A DNA stretch of 64,000 nt from Symsagittifera roscoffensis. Lineage: Eukaryota > Xenacoelomorpha > Acoela > Convolutidae. The notes below the pieces were generated by a model, which was not told the DNA's origin, did no database searches, and was given only the letters and a program-made list of their open reading frames with translations. Where the stretch lies: assembly GCF_963678635.1 (NCBI RefSeq), contig NC_087063.1, positions 61,729,850 to 61,793,849 of the forward strand. The letters run 5' to 3'. Made by a program: the position numbers and the translations under genes. Shown in pieces: positions 12,125-24,179 of this stretch (the first letter of the stretch is position 1; the number at the start of each line of letters is the position of its first letter).

Positions 12125-12235
12125 CGTTACGATGTAGGTAAGACGGAGCCTATGTGTTTGTGATTCGAATCTCGAATGACGCCGCTGACTGCCTGTCTCA
12201 AACGCTATGAGCTACAAGATCCGCAACTAATGCTG
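12125..12235 (-). repeat. Possible second tRNA-like repeat
   Basis: On the - strand TAGCTCATAGCGTTTGA resembles a box A, and GAGATTCGAATCAC, about 35 nt later, resembles a box B. No second copy is seen in the window and no cloverleaf was built, so this is only a candidate SINE or tRNA pseudogene. Confidence 0.3.
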
Positions 12236-13600
12236 GGGTACCACGTTCACTATTTGCATTATTGCTAATGGGTTCCTGTTTCATGTCTTTTGAGAGCATG
12301 GAAGCCAGATTTACTATTGCATCCCGAAATTCGTTTTAGCGTAAGGTCACAATCCACTTTTTGTAGGTCAAATCCTTGTTTATACATCTCATTTGGAGTA
12401 TTTTTTCCATAGAGACTTTTTATACCGAATACACAAAGCATCTCTGAACTCACTTTTTGAAAGGTCGAAATTGTTTTTTTGACAGTGGCAATGAATCCAA
12501 CCTTAAAGAATAACTATCAAGTATACTTCGCTACACTGCGCCTTTTTGAACAGCTGGCAAAACAGCAAACACTTCCAGTTTGTTTCTAAACAATTTGTTC
12601 TGTTGCTCCTCATAGTTTTTCCTTGCTTCTTTTCATTTCGTTTTCTGCTCGTGTTGATCAAATCTTTCCTGGACAAAGAATTCACAAGACAAGATGTTGC
12701 TTCTCTACTGTTCAAGTAGAAAAAGGTAAGTTGGCATTTTCAATTGAATTCCGTACTCCTAAACCTCCTTGTTCTGCTGGAAGATAGAAAAGAACGCGAT
12801 CCGTGTGTGTGATATTAGAGACTCCCAGGAGAAAATTTCTTCCCACACTTTTTAAACAGGAAACTGATGTACTTTTTACCACTCAGTGAAAAAAACTCTA
12901 TTCACCTTCCAACAATTTTATTCAGCCAACCATTGCAGCTTGGGGTTCATTCTCTGCAACTTTTGGTATATCATCCAAGCACTTCAGCCCTTCTTGAACT
13001 TTTTTACCAATGAAAATATGCTCTCTTCTTGTGAACCATTATATCCACCCAAACTTTGGAAATGTTTGTCAATTACCTGTCAACTATTTCGAAATCGAAC
13101 TTGTCAAATAAACTTCGTCATGAAAAATGGGATGTACAACCAAGTAGCTCATGCTTGACTCAGGATAGCAATCATATTTTGGCCCTTACTCTATCAGGAG
13201 TGTCAACCGATCAAACGACCTGTTCAACTCAACAACAGCCCCTGGGTCATACATACCACAGTTGGTAATACTTATCTGGTGATTCGAGTGAATTGATCAG
13301 AGTACTTTTTCATGGCCTCTATAAGATAAGATGAGAAAAGTATCGTATAAGAACAAAAACAAGTTCGTGAACTTGAATCAATGGTAAAAAACGGAAAATG
13401 AGAAAAAACAATTTCCCTAGAAAGAAGCATTAACAAAAATTTGAGCACAGAAACCTAAAAAACTTTTCATTACTAAGAAAGTGCTGTTTTTATGTTCGGA
13501 AACTAGTTTTCCTAGAGTAAAACTAAAATTCACAGCTTAAAAATTCAAGAATGTCCTTTTTCGCGGTTGAATCGCTCGATTTTAGAACAAACCAAATTTT

Positions 13601-13687
13601 AATGTCGTTGGAATTACGACAGAAAGGGCTTTAATATTATATAATATTCAACATCCAGTCCGATTATTACTTGTGGTACGTTTTTGG
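13601..13687 (+). repeat. Dispersed GGCTTTAATAT repeat family (member)
   Basis: About 90-100 bp with the order CGTT..AAT..ACGAC, GGCTTTAATAT, a run ending in ATTCCA-like sequence, then TTTGTGGTACC and often GATTTTGCGCGG. Further members lie at about 16,261-16,355, 18,890-18,985, 19,165-19,270 and 20,575-20,670, and an inverted one at about 21,178-21,250. Several copies cluster in the aquaporin intron. No terminal repeats or target duplications were resolved, so the element class is open. Confidence 0.5.
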
Positions 13688-14759
13688 GTTAGAAAAAAGT
13701 TCAAGACAAACTAAAACATGCTCGAAGACTTTCAAGGGTGAAAAACATGTCGAGAAGGTTGTATTGCAGTAGCACGGAAAGATTCGACCAAAATCATTTT
13801 GAAAAAATTTAAAAAAGGAAAAACTTCGGAAAATATCAAACAAAAAATTCAAAATTACTATAATTTTTTGTTTAAATTTCATGTTATTCTTCAGTATAGG
13901 GTAACTGAAACTGAGACAACTTTCGGATTTTGTGAGAAAAAGCATACCTAACGCATAGTTTTTTTTTCTCACTTGTTGGATGATCGGACAGAAAGAAAAA
14001 CATTTTTTTTCAGAATCAACTCAGTTTTATCGAAGAACTTATAAACACTTTCTGCACATTTTTGGATGGCAATTTTTGATTTTATTTTCCTCAAGCACCA
14101 AAAAAAGACCCACAAATCAAAAGATTTGGACTTCAAGAAATCAAAGGAACGTCATCCGGTGTACAAAACGAACAACAGTGTTTATCAAAAAAGTTTGCGC
14201 GGCCCCAAATAATTTTACGTTATTTGTTTTTGCCATTGATGAACTTAATTCAAACTCCACTTGTAAAATGAACTCGAACAATAAAAAATGATGCAAAAAA
14301 TTCAACGACACAATTTCCAAAAACAAAAACGAACCAGGGCTTAGCATATTTTGCTATTCATTATAGACATAGCATGACAAATAATTGGCAAAAAAGGATC
14401 CTAGAAAAGCTTTCGAAAAAAAGCTGAGATCTCATTTTGAGAAAAACATGTACCTTTTGAGAAAATAAGTGAAGTAAGATAATTGAATGCTAAATAAGCA
14501 TCGCAACATAGAATTTCGAAGGAGCTACAGTGCCGGCAATACTTGAACTTAAAACGGTTCAGCTGAAAAAAAAGTATCTAAAATGTTTCAAGTCATTCTT
14601 TCAAAACACATACCCACTCTAATAAGTTTTCTGCTCATATGACGCAAGACGAGGCCCAAAAACCGATGAAAAATAAACCAAAACCTTCAAAGCCGATAAA
14701 ATGAAAAAAAAATGAAATTCCAACAAATCGATGTTGTACAGGTATTTGTACTTCCTATT

Positions 14760-15110
14760 ACGTGCGCGATGTTTTGGATCACGTGCTTCCAATATGTCAC
14801 CGATGGTTCGTCAAACGAGGCCATTTCTGCAAACGTCACACGCCGCATTGCCCAGTGCTCAAAGACGTAAGTGCGAACCTTGGGGAGCCTTGCTTCGGCA
14901 AACGCAAGCCTTGGGGGACACTCGACATTTTTGTGTTGCGCATGCCCCGGCTGGATACGGCCTTGAAAGCCACCAGACCAATTACCATTAGTAGTCTCGC
15001 AGGCCTTCGGATAGAGTCGACTTTTGGTACAACTTTCTGTGTTAGTGGAGACCAGAAACGGGGGACTGTGTTCTACAGAATCCCCTGATGTTGTGAAAGC
15101 TATTTGTGGA
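14760..15110. other. GC-richer open segment of unknown nature
   Basis: In an otherwise AT-rich region about 350 bp is open in one - strand frame (the frame extends 14,687-15,250) and in two + strand frames. I recognise no motif in any of the translations. It could be an exon of an unknown gene, a processed pseudogene fragment or a transposon piece. Splice sites at its edges are not obvious. Confidence 0.25.
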
Positions 15111-15329
15111 AAATGGGCTTTCCCGAAGTTGCCATGAATGGTAACCGCCACAATGCTTTTAGCACTGTGGATCCTATGATGTAATCTTAGGAAGGGTTCA
15201 TACCCGGTGATTTTAAAAAGCTCGGATTCGTAAGGTGAGTAGTTAGGCAACTTGTAACCCTCTAAGAATAGTGCGTCTTGGTGAAATTAAGTCTCAGTGA
15301 TGGTCATTTATGACTATGAGAATACTGAG

Positions 15330-15650
15330 GACACAGAGGCAAACAATGGGAGAACACGACAAAACGCAGCTCTATTAAGTGCAATAATAAAAATTATAAT
15401 TAAGCCTTGAATTAGTGAAAACTCAGCTTGCTATGTTATTCAAACCTGCAACCTAGCAATTAAGCGTCTCACAAACTAACCATTCAGCCACAAAGCTTAA
15501 TAAGCATCAAACACTAGCCACAAATGAAGCAGAAAACATACGCCATGCAATATCCAATGCTACAATGAAATTTTCAAATACGTCAACACTTTTAATGAAC
15601 ACTATTATTTGCAAGTTAGGTTGAAAAAAGAAGGTGCGTAATTCGACACT
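15330..15650 (-). repeat. tRNA-derived SINE, copy 3
   Basis: Best-preserved tRNA head of the three on the - strand: GCTTTGTGGCTGAATGGTTAG, TGTGAGACGC, then GGTTGCAGGTTTGAAT. The body shares AACACTTTTAATGAACAC and GCAAGTTAGGTTGAAAAAA with copy 2, and GAGAACACGACAAAA with copy 1. Confidence 0.65.
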
Positions 15651-17612
15651 AAGCTGATTGCAAGTGTAACCAACACCGCATGACAACTTTCGATTACAAC
15701 GGGTATTCGAAATTTTTAAAATATGTCTGTTGATTGATTACAGTACACAATTACAGACTGGAAGATTAACTAGAATTGAGGTCCGATATTGGCATCAAAA
15801 TTGTTTATTGTAACGAAGTCCAGTACCCGGTTACAATAACCTTGGGTATACTAATACCAGGATTAAAAAACATGGAAAACATGTATATGTGCAAGAAGCA
15901 TCGATAAGTCCTACCACAATCAAACATGAAAAAAAGTGCTATCTTTTTTTTTAATAAAAATTGGGTTTGTTTTTCGTCCGTGGTTTGAAAACAGGACTTG
16001 CAAGAAAGCCTAGAATTTAAAAATTTCTGACAATTTTATTAAATTAAGCTTTCTTCCTGTTTTTCATACTTCCTATTAGTTATCATTTTTCCTAACTTTT
16101 GATTTTTCGAACGTTTTTTTTTTATTAGGGCGCTGGAGAAAAAATAAATTTCACGGCTAATCCTGCAGCAAAAAGCCTGCTCGCTTGTTTGTTTTGCTCA
16201 AAATGTAAAAAAAAACTTCCAACCGAGTTTTCTCGAATGGAGAAAAAAATTTGGCATCTTTTTAATGACGTTTGATTCACGACTGTAAGATCTTTAATGT
16301 TACAAAATAACACTCGACCGATTCCAAACAGTTTTGTCGTACTTGCTTTTACGTGGACAAAAAAACTACTCGGAGACAAAGTTCCTTCTTACTTGCAGTG
16401 GTCGAAACAAAAACAACAGCATAACCTAGTTACGTGTATTCACTACCTTCAGTATCAATTAAACAACACAAACTCTTTGTTATTGTTCCGACTTTCGAAG
16501 AAAGTAAGGAATATATATGGCCGGGGTGGTTTTTTATTCAGAACAATTCTCAAAAATAACTACCTCAGGGAATTGATCCATGGACCTTCGTTGTTCCAGA
16601 TTGTGCGCGCTAAGCAGCAAACTCCCCTGACTTTAAGTTTGCTCTGAAACGCTCATTAATAGACTAACGTGATTATAAGAGCGCTGTGATAGTTTGATGC
16701 TGAAAATTTCACGCGCATTATTTACGCGTGGCGAATTATCCCAAACTACAAAATCGTTATTAATTGAATTGAGGCAGGCCAGGTGGTCAGATTAATTCCA
16801 ACAACGATTCTTATATTCATCTGAAAAATCATAATTTGTCAAAATTTCATAAACCAAAAATTATTGGAGACCAGTTTTGGACAGCCGGAACATTCAGGCT
16901 GATACGAGAAGTCTTGTTAATAATATATCCCTTAAAAATATCCCTGAGAAAAATTAAACGAAGAGAACGATTAATTTAAACGAGAAAAAGCAAGGCAATT
17001 GTTAGGAAACTACGCCATAATTCCTAATTGATTTCACGTTTCGAGGGAGGGGAGAGAGGGTGAAAGATATGTACCCAGCAAGTCGTTAGGAACTTGAGTA
17101 ATACATTAGTCTTCCTCAGGGCTAAATAATCATATTTAACCAATTCATATTTAACCGATTCTTTCAATCATCAAAACATTTCTCATCAATAATTGGCATT
17201 TTTTCTTTGGGTAGCTTAAATTAAAAAAAACTGAAAATTTCTTTCTTTTTACAACAATCAAAGTTAATTTTACATAATTACATACGTATACACAAAGATT
17301 TTTTATTTTTTTTTCATCAACAAACTGAACCAAGATTATTTACATACCTTGTAACAAAGTACTGTTCAACGGCAAATCTTTTTTTTTTACAGCAAGCATG
17401 GAGACAGTTAGTTAAATAAATGGTCAAACGCACATAGCTTTGAAAACAATGAAAATGAATCACGTCAAGATAAATCGCAATAAATCATATTCAATTTTCA
17501 CAAAACATTCAAAATGTCAAAACCCATGAAATCAGATCCTATTCAAAAATTATTATCTTTAATTAAAAAAAACAATAACAATTCAGTCAGTTAGTTCGGT
17601 TCGATTTTTGCT

Positions 17613-20600
17613 TCAATCGGCAGCATTTCCGCGACTAAGTGCTTCAAGATCTGCCTTAACGATCGACTGGTCCGAGATATCGTCATTAGAGATGACTCGC
17701 GATATGTACTCTTCGCCTGCAGAAGGATTGAGTGATGCTCCCTCTTTAGAAGTGCCCACCACTATAATGGGATTGGTCGCTCGCTTCATGCTCTCTATTT
17801 CTCTTTGTTTATGCTTTTCATCTGAATTCATACTGCTTGATTTGTCTCCATCTGATTTATCTTCGTTGTTTTTGCTGCTATCTTTTCCATTTTCCACCTT
17901 TTCCTTCCACAGGAACAATGCTTGATTCAAAAACAGGGCATAAAATGACATTCCAAGTAAAGTTCCAACTATCGGACCAGCCCAATAAACATAGTGGTCG
18001 GTGAAATCTAACAGAATCAAAGCGGGTCCAAAAGCTCGAATGGGATTCAAAGCGCAACCCGAAAACCCCCCGCCAGCTATTGTCAAAGCAGTATACGCTG
18101 CTGCTATTTCCAGAGAAAGACCGTAGTCGTATTGAGAAGGAGCTTTGTTTGGTTGACTTGAGTTCAACAGCTGGACTGCGAATAAACTGGAGAGCATTAT
18201 CTCCATAAGGAGACCTTGGTACCATTCAATTCCAGGGGGGAGTTTAAGTAGACCCAGTTGCCCCGCTTCAGTCCAGTCTGGATACGTCAGAGCATACAAC
18301 ACAGCTGAGCCAGCCACTCCACCTGAATCAATGATATCAAAATGGAGAAATGCTGTCGGTTAAACCTCAATTTCAGTCACTGACGCAAAAGGGGAGCTTC
18401 ACATTTTATCACTGGTATTAACAAAATGTTATTAGCGAGAAACTGTGATATAACATGAAATAGAAAAAAGATTGAATGCAGATTAATTGACCATAAATAA
18501 GCGTATAAGAGTCTGATCAAATTAAAGACAAGCAAAGCTCGTTCTACGAAGATATGTTGAATATGAAAACAACAAACAAATATCATGGGAATTCAAGCAA
18601 AAAACAGGTATATTAGATTGGTGATTAAGCTGCATTAACTGCTCCTGCGGAAAATTTTTTTTTTCGTTCACAAAATTGTATCCCCACGAAGGCGCTACTA
18701 AAATTTTTCACAACTAATTTCAATTGAGTAAAAATAAATAATTGTTAGTTTGTTACCTTATGTTTAAAACTAGCAATTATAAGCCTATTACAAATTAGAC
18801 GAAAAATCTTTATACGCACGAAATTAGACTCAAATCAAAAAAATTCAAATCGGTCTTTCTCGACACTCGGAAAAAATTTTTAACGTTTTAAAATTTCGTT
18901 CAAATCAAGTCTGAAAGGGCTTTAATATAATGCACAACTTGACTTTTTCTAATGATTTTTCTCTGGTACCTGATTTTGCACGGATAACAAAAAAAAACAA
19001 ACATCCGAATACAAAATTCCTCTCCATTTTGAAAGCCTAGAACTAGACAGACGTATTCAATAGTTTTAGTAAAAAAGGCAAATTGTGGATAACTGTTTAT
19101 ATCAAAAAAGACTAGAAAAACAAGAAATTAAAAATGCTAAAAAACGTCGCAAACTAATTTTACTTGAGTAAAGGTCGTTCGACTCACCGCTGAAAAGGCT
19201 TTAATATGATATATCACTTGAATTATTCCACATACTATTTTTGGTACCAGATTTTGCGTGGAAAACAAAAAAAAAGATAAAGCCGAACCAGGATAGCCGG
19301 TTGCTGTGCAAATTCCCACCTCACTAAAAAAAAAACATTAAAAAACTTTTATTTTTTCCTCAAATTATTGTCGTGTTTAGTGCGTCATAGGAAAAACAAC
19401 AAAGTATACCAACGTGCAGAAAGCAGTGAATTATGCTCATTACAAAAAAAAACTATCTTTTATTACCTTCTATTTCAAAACCTTTTATTATAAAAATTGT
19501 TCTGATGCATGATAAGCTCGTGCTGGGTCCCGATGTTGTTAAGATGTCAAAACATAAAAATATTAACATAATTTATTGCAAAACCAACCGACTGGTCTCG
19601 ATGTTGTTGGTATAACTTGGTGTCAAATTATTTTATCAGATATCAACAAACAGTTTGATTAATAAAATAGCATTATGTCAAACTCAAAAGAGTTCAGCAG
19701 TGCGCCCTCAGATTATCAAAGTTCAAAGTCAAGCAATAATTCGAAATGTCCACCAACTCCCTCGAAATAACTTCCCTGCCAATTTTTTTGTTTTTCTAAG
19801 ATTCAAACAGAAATGCATATCACGTCGATATTCTCTTTTGTAGGGTTTCAAACTCGATATTCCGGTTACCATGATTTTTGGCAACAACTGACGAGGACCA
19901 TTTACTGCTGTTGGTAAATCGATTTTCTGCTTTTTTGATTAATATCCTCAATCAATGGAGTTCGATTTTCCCACCGAGCTCTAAGTGAATGTACAATTAC
20001 GTCGAATCTTGAAAATACCGTCAAAAGGGCCGGGAAAAAAATTGTTTCCATTCGAAGACCTCATTATTTCACACAATGACCTGATTCACATTACCGGGAT
20101 GTTTAGCAGCTTGCTGTTCCAGTTGCTAATAACTTAAGCAACTTTTGAAAGAGGCCAACTTCGTTCTCTATTGGGCTTCTCAGTGCTGGTCCAAATTTTT
20201 CTCTGCAGATTTTTTCAATGATCAAATCTTGCCTGAATAGAAATTGTCTTGATATCGTGAAATCCCAGTCTTGACTGTCAGCATATCAGATACTGCTTTC
20301 GACTACCATTTATACATGCTGTCACTAAGTTTTTCGGATGCATGATAGCTCGTGTTGGGTCCCGATGTTGATAAGATGTCGAAGCATAATAAAATTAATA
20401 TAAGTAATAGCAAAACAAACCAACTGGTCTCATTGTTGATGGTATAATTTTGTGTCACACTAGTTTATCAAATATCATCAAACAGTTTGATTAATAATAT
20501 AGCATAATGTCAAATTCAAGAGAGTTCAGCAGTACGCGCTCAGATTATCAAAGTTCAAAGTCATGACATTTATTCTAAATGTCATTCGAATCACGACTAA

Positions 20601-22037
20601 AAGCATTTTAAGTTGATACATCACTCGACCCATTCCAATGATTTTTTGTGGCACCTGATTTTGCGCGGGAAATCTACAAAAAAAATTAAATAAAGCTAAA
20701 ACGCATTTGAATACAAAGTTCCTCCCCATTTTCAATGGTCGAAACGAGGATAGCCGGTAGCTGTGTAAGCAGCTAAAAATTCAGACCAATGATAAAAAAA
20801 ATTAATTTTCATTTTTTCCACTGTCGTTGCTTGTCCGTGGTGTGATGAGAGTATCTGAACTTACGCATATTCGATAGTCATAAAAAATATATATATGCAC
20901 ATTCGACAACAGTTCTCTCTGAAAAATGATTAGAACAAAAACTGTCAATTTTTTAATTCACGGGAAGGCGCTAAAAAACTCAAAAAATAGCTTGACTAGA
21001 GTAAATTAAATTTTAAATTTTGTCGCATAGATAAAAGCATTTTCTTCTTTTATAAGCCTGTTCGCTAGTAGCTTTTGCCTGCTTGCTTATTATAATTTAG
21101 TTTTCGACGCTATGTTATTGTAACGACTATTTGAAAAATTCGAAGGAGTTTTGTATTCGAGTGTTTTAGTTTTTAGTTTTCCACGCAAAATCAGGTATCA
21201 CAAATAATCATTGGGAAGTGTCGAGCGATAGATCATCGAAGATTTTTCAGTCGTGAAAAACCCATTTGAAAATTTTGATTTTTAGTCTAACTTCAAGCGA
21301 ATAAGGTGAGCGAGCAGGTTTACGATAGCTTAATTACGCTTAATTTAAGCCGTGAAAACTAGTTTTTCTTGAGTGTATTCGGGAAATAAAAACGTCAAAA
21401 CTCAATAACTTCAGCAAAAAAAATTGGAAATTTTTTTTTGAGTTTTTTAACCATTTTTTATGACATTTTTCTACAAAAACTGTTTTCCAATTGGGCTACT
21501 TTACTATGACTGTCGAATATACCTGAGTTCTATTGTTTGCTCAGATCTTCTTATCACACCATGCAGAAAAAACGGCACTAATTTGACAAAAAATCTTATT
21601 TTTGTATTTTTCTATACGACTACGGTCGGATAATTATGTGCTACTTGCACAGCAACTGGCTCTTCTTGTTCAACTATGCTATTGAAGTTGCAAGCATTTA
21701 AGATTAAATTTGAGTAGCTCAACCGCATTTATATTTCACTGTTCTGAAAAACCGCAGCACCTTACCAGTTACTTGAAGAAGGATGTAGAGGAAGGCTTCC
21801 AGAGGAGGAATTCTTTTAAGAATAGCAAAAGCCATCGTGACACAGGGATTAATATGGCAATCACTGGTAGGTCCAATCACGCTATAAATCACAGCTATTA
21901 GAAGTCCAAAACATAAGGCTGGTGCGAGGTATCCTGTTTTATATCCACTCTGTGCCTCACTTATAACTGACAAGCACCCGAAGAACACAAAAAAGAAAGT
22001 TCCCAGAAATTCAGCAATCAAGCAACGCAGTAGCTTC
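17613..22037 (-). CDS. Aquaporin with NPC and NPI boxes (partial, two exons)
   Basis: Membrane water or small-solute channel of the MIP family. Exon 21,766-22,037 encodes the first half: IAEFLGTFFFVFFG (TM1), TM2, then HINPCVTMAF, loop B with NPC in place of NPA. Exon 17,613-18,322 encodes the second half: GVAGSAVLYALTYP, TM4-TM5, then SGCALNPIRAFGPAL, loop E with NPI but the following Arg kept, TM6 near HYVYWAGPIVGTLLG, and a charged cytoplasmic tail of roughly 95 residues ending GNAAD before TGA. The junction is phase 1 on both sides, with GT and AG in place (intron 18,323-21,765). The first exon starts in phase at KLLRCLIAEF after a CAG acceptor, so at least one upstream exon is missing. 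Residue order follows classical aquaporins, not AQP11/12, although NPC recalls the latter. Solute choice cannot be told from this. Confidence 0.88.
19503..19750 (+). repeat. Direct duplication in the aquaporin intron, copy A
   Basis: A 240-bp segment, starting near TGATGCATGATAAGCTCGTG and ending near TTCAAAGTCA, recurs at 20,337-20,585 in the same orientation with moderate divergence. It includes GGTCCCGATGTTG and AACAGTTTGATTAATAA. The two copies are about 830 bp apart. It is either a local segmental duplication or two insertions of one unknown repeat. Confidence 0.7.
20337..20585 (+). repeat. Direct duplication in the aquaporin intron, copy B
   Basis: Second copy of the segment at 19,503-19,750. 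It is followed directly by a member of the GGCTTTAATAT repeat family, and another member lies upstream of copy A, so larger-scale shuffling of these repeats in the intron is likely. Confidence 0.7.
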
Positions 22038-22461
22038 TGTCTGGCTATTCAAACGAAATAGTAGTCAGTTCAATACTTTGATTCAAACAAACAAAAAGAA
22101 TACCATGTATTATTTTAAAAAAAACAAGATTTTGCAAGAATTTAGTTCCACTTCTATACGGATTTTATGCACGAAGGAAATGTTGGAAAAAGAGTTACTT
22201 TGGATTAGTATAATTGCGGAATCACTTATTGAAAAATAACGTTACATTAAATTTCGAGATTAACTGGCTACTATAAGCAAAAAATTCGCCCATTGCTCTT
22301 TTATAATTTCGGCATTAAATATCGTCACATATTCTGAAAACATCATAACCTTATTTAAGAAATAGTTTAGCTTGATTCTGATCATTAGGCGATGATGCCG
22401 CCTCTCTCGTGTAACATAGTTTGGGTGCAAACCCTTGTGTAAAACACAGAAGCCTCTCTCT

Positions 22462-22692
22462 CTCTCATTCGAATGGAAGTACATACTGACGGAAAGTGAA
22501 GCTAGTTCCCAGAACGATGGGCTAGAGTCTAAATAGAGCTTTACGTGCTTTTAACCGTTTCTAGCATAGCCAATTTAATGTGGTTCTCGTAACATCGGCA
22601 AAGACACACAGTTTCTACCATAGCCAATTTAATGTGGTTCTCGTAACATCGGATCGACAAAATCATTACTGCTTAAAAGGTATCAGCCGAGC
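22462..22692 (-). repeat. Older diverged LTR, left piece
   Basis: The stretch aligns in the same order and orientation with the end of the element 1 LTR (CATTCG..GAAG, TACATA.TGACGGAA, AGAGCTTTACGTGCTTTTAACCGT, CGTAACATCGGATCGACAAAA) but is strongly diverged. It ends where the intact LTR begins. A 54-bp unit with GCATAGCCAATTTAATGTGG is tandemly doubled inside it (from 22,557 and from 22,611). The continuation of the same LTR appears on the far side of element 1 at about 46,955-47,035. Confidence 0.65.
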
Positions 22693-23557
22693 TGTAACAT
22701 TCGCCCGGAAGATACATATCGACGGAAGACAAAACTAAGTCTTAAGACGACTGGCTAACGTCTAAACAGAGCTTTGCATGCTTTTCACCGTCTCTACCAA
22801 GCCAGTACTTTTCGGTGGTCTTTCTAACATCAGGTCGACAAAAACGTTACTGCTTTCGGCTTCGGTCAAAACACTTAAATTAACTAGATTACATGCAGAA
22901 ATAGTGAGCTCATGGCTGGGTCTCAGTATCCCCAGACCACGAGGTCACTCCTAAAAACAGGGCTACTACTTATTATATTACTATTGTTTTTGTTCAGTAG
23001 ATAAAAATCATCATCTCCATCGAAGATGGATCAACCCTTTCCCCCAACTCCTAGCTTCTCATCCTTATCAAAATGAATCTAGATGTTAATTAAATTCAAG
23101 TCAGGACATGACAGGAAGCTAAAAGTTTATGTAACAGGATAAAAGTTTCAGTTCCTTTACCCCTCCGGATTGACAAATCCGCTGGATCAAGCTTGTTAAT
23201 CCTGATTTCTTCTTAATCCGGAAGGCCGTCTTTCACCCTTCACCGTTGTTCGCAACGGCCTTGCAACTATTGTAGCGGCACAATAGTTGCAACTCGGAGT
23301 GTTCTCTGTTACTCTGTAACTCGTTGTCGTTTTCCAATCTCGATTTCGTAGTTGTTGTTAGCGCAGCTAATGTTGTTCTGTTTTTCTTTCCTGTTTTAGC
23401 CAAAATGGCCGTTTCTGACGTTTCTCAGAAATATGACGTCATAATTCGAATTTTTGAAATTTTAAAATACCAGAATATTCCAGCCCTCACCGTCTGGCCA
23501 ATCGTTCCAATAACGTTCTTAGTTCTAAATAATCACCAATCCGGAAGGCTCGCTGCT
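22693..23557 (-). repeat. Element 1 3' LTR (part shared with the 5' LTR)
   Basis: 865 bp, nearly identical to 46,025-46,888: four substitutions and one single-base indel by eye. In element orientation it ends GGGCGAATGTTACA, a normal CA end. The start as shared (AGCAGCGAGCC) is not TG. The true 3' LTR may begin further upstream at 24,080 (see that entry). It contains two hairpins, one with a 13-bp perfect stem. Confidence 0.9.
23243..23292. other. Paired hairpins inside the LTR
   Basis: CCGTTG-TTCG-CAACGG is followed two bases later by TTGCAACTATTGT-AGCGGC-ACAATAGTTGCAA, a perfect 13-bp stem with a 6-nt loop. Both recur unchanged in the other LTR (long stem at 46,592-46,623). They could be a transcript-end or packaging structure, or a protein site. 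No function is demonstrated. Confidence 0.7.
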
Positions 23558-24102
23558 GGTCAATGTCCTCACTGAATCACGCACTGTTCGTAAAATGGTT
23601 ACAGTGTCATCGAACAGAATTTACAAAACGCACGAAATTACTTTTATCCACGTCACATCGACTCACTGCAGAATATAAATGGCATCATACTACATCACTA
23701 TAGCCTTCAAATTCTCTCATTAATCTGCACATTGAGGATATGACTTAAGATAAAACATATTTTCTGACTTCCAATGTCAATGTCCCGATTAAAACTTTTT
23801 CTCTTAGATTTAAAAGGTGTTGGCTTGCAAGACAGTCCTGCCAACCAACAAGTGCAGGCTGGAATATTTAAATATACTCCTTCACTTAAGCCTTCCTAAA
23901 TAAATAGTAACTGAGTGTCTCTAAAGCCACTTCAACTAAAATCAAAATGCAAGTCTATAAATGCAACAATTTCAAAACTCAACTTAATGTTTCAGTTTTC
24001 AATTACAACTTGGTTGCTTGGTTTCTCACTTGAGTTTTTCACACACATAAACAATTCTGAGTTTTAACTTTTCTTCATCACTCCTTTGTTTTCTTCTTTT
24101 TT
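23558..24102 (-). repeat. Probable remainder of the 3' LTR plus polypurine tract
   Basis: Between ORF3 and the shared LTR there is no coding frame. On the - strand a 22-nt pure purine-like tract at 24,081-24,102 (one C), ending AAAGGAG, is followed at once by TGATGAAG. This is the arrangement expected of a polypurine tract and a TG LTR start, 78 nt after the ORF3 stop. If so, the complete LTR is 24,080 to 22,693 (1,388 bp) and the 5' copy has lost its first 520 bp or so. That would explain the missing TG and target duplication. This is inference; a second complete copy is needed. Confidence 0.5.
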
Positions 24103-24179
24103 CGTCGTTTAGAAGTTCTAAAACTTCTAAATTCTTCTAATTTCATCTTTTTTTTTTCATCTTGTCTTTCGGTCATCCG

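Larger units (their letters stand above)
10138..17612. other. Intergenic region between receptor and aquaporin
   Basis: The receptor and aquaporin are convergent and their coding regions are separated by about 7.5 kb. Apart from the SINE copies, the tRNA-like repeat and scattered copies of a GGCTTTAATAT repeat family (listed separately), it is AT-rich DNA with short chance frames. I find no convincing exon. A segment near 14,760-15,110 is clearly richer in G and C and open on both strands. No polyadenylation site could be assigned to either gene. Confidence 0.6.

Noticed and set aside
11819-13268. Short + strand frames of 70-90 codons between the SINEs
   Set aside because: No homology recognised, no codon bias difference from the surroundings, no splice context.
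14687-15250. A 187-residue - strand gene
   Set aside because: No recognisable motif, no splice sites, and two + strand frames are open in the same place; kept only as a GC-richer segment of unknown nature.
23324-23575. Open frame of 83 codons in the LTR (and a longer one at 46,655-47,071) beginning MSFSNLDFVVVV
   Set aside because: It is antisense to the element, identical in both copies only because the LTRs are nearly identical, and not kept in the element 2 LTR.
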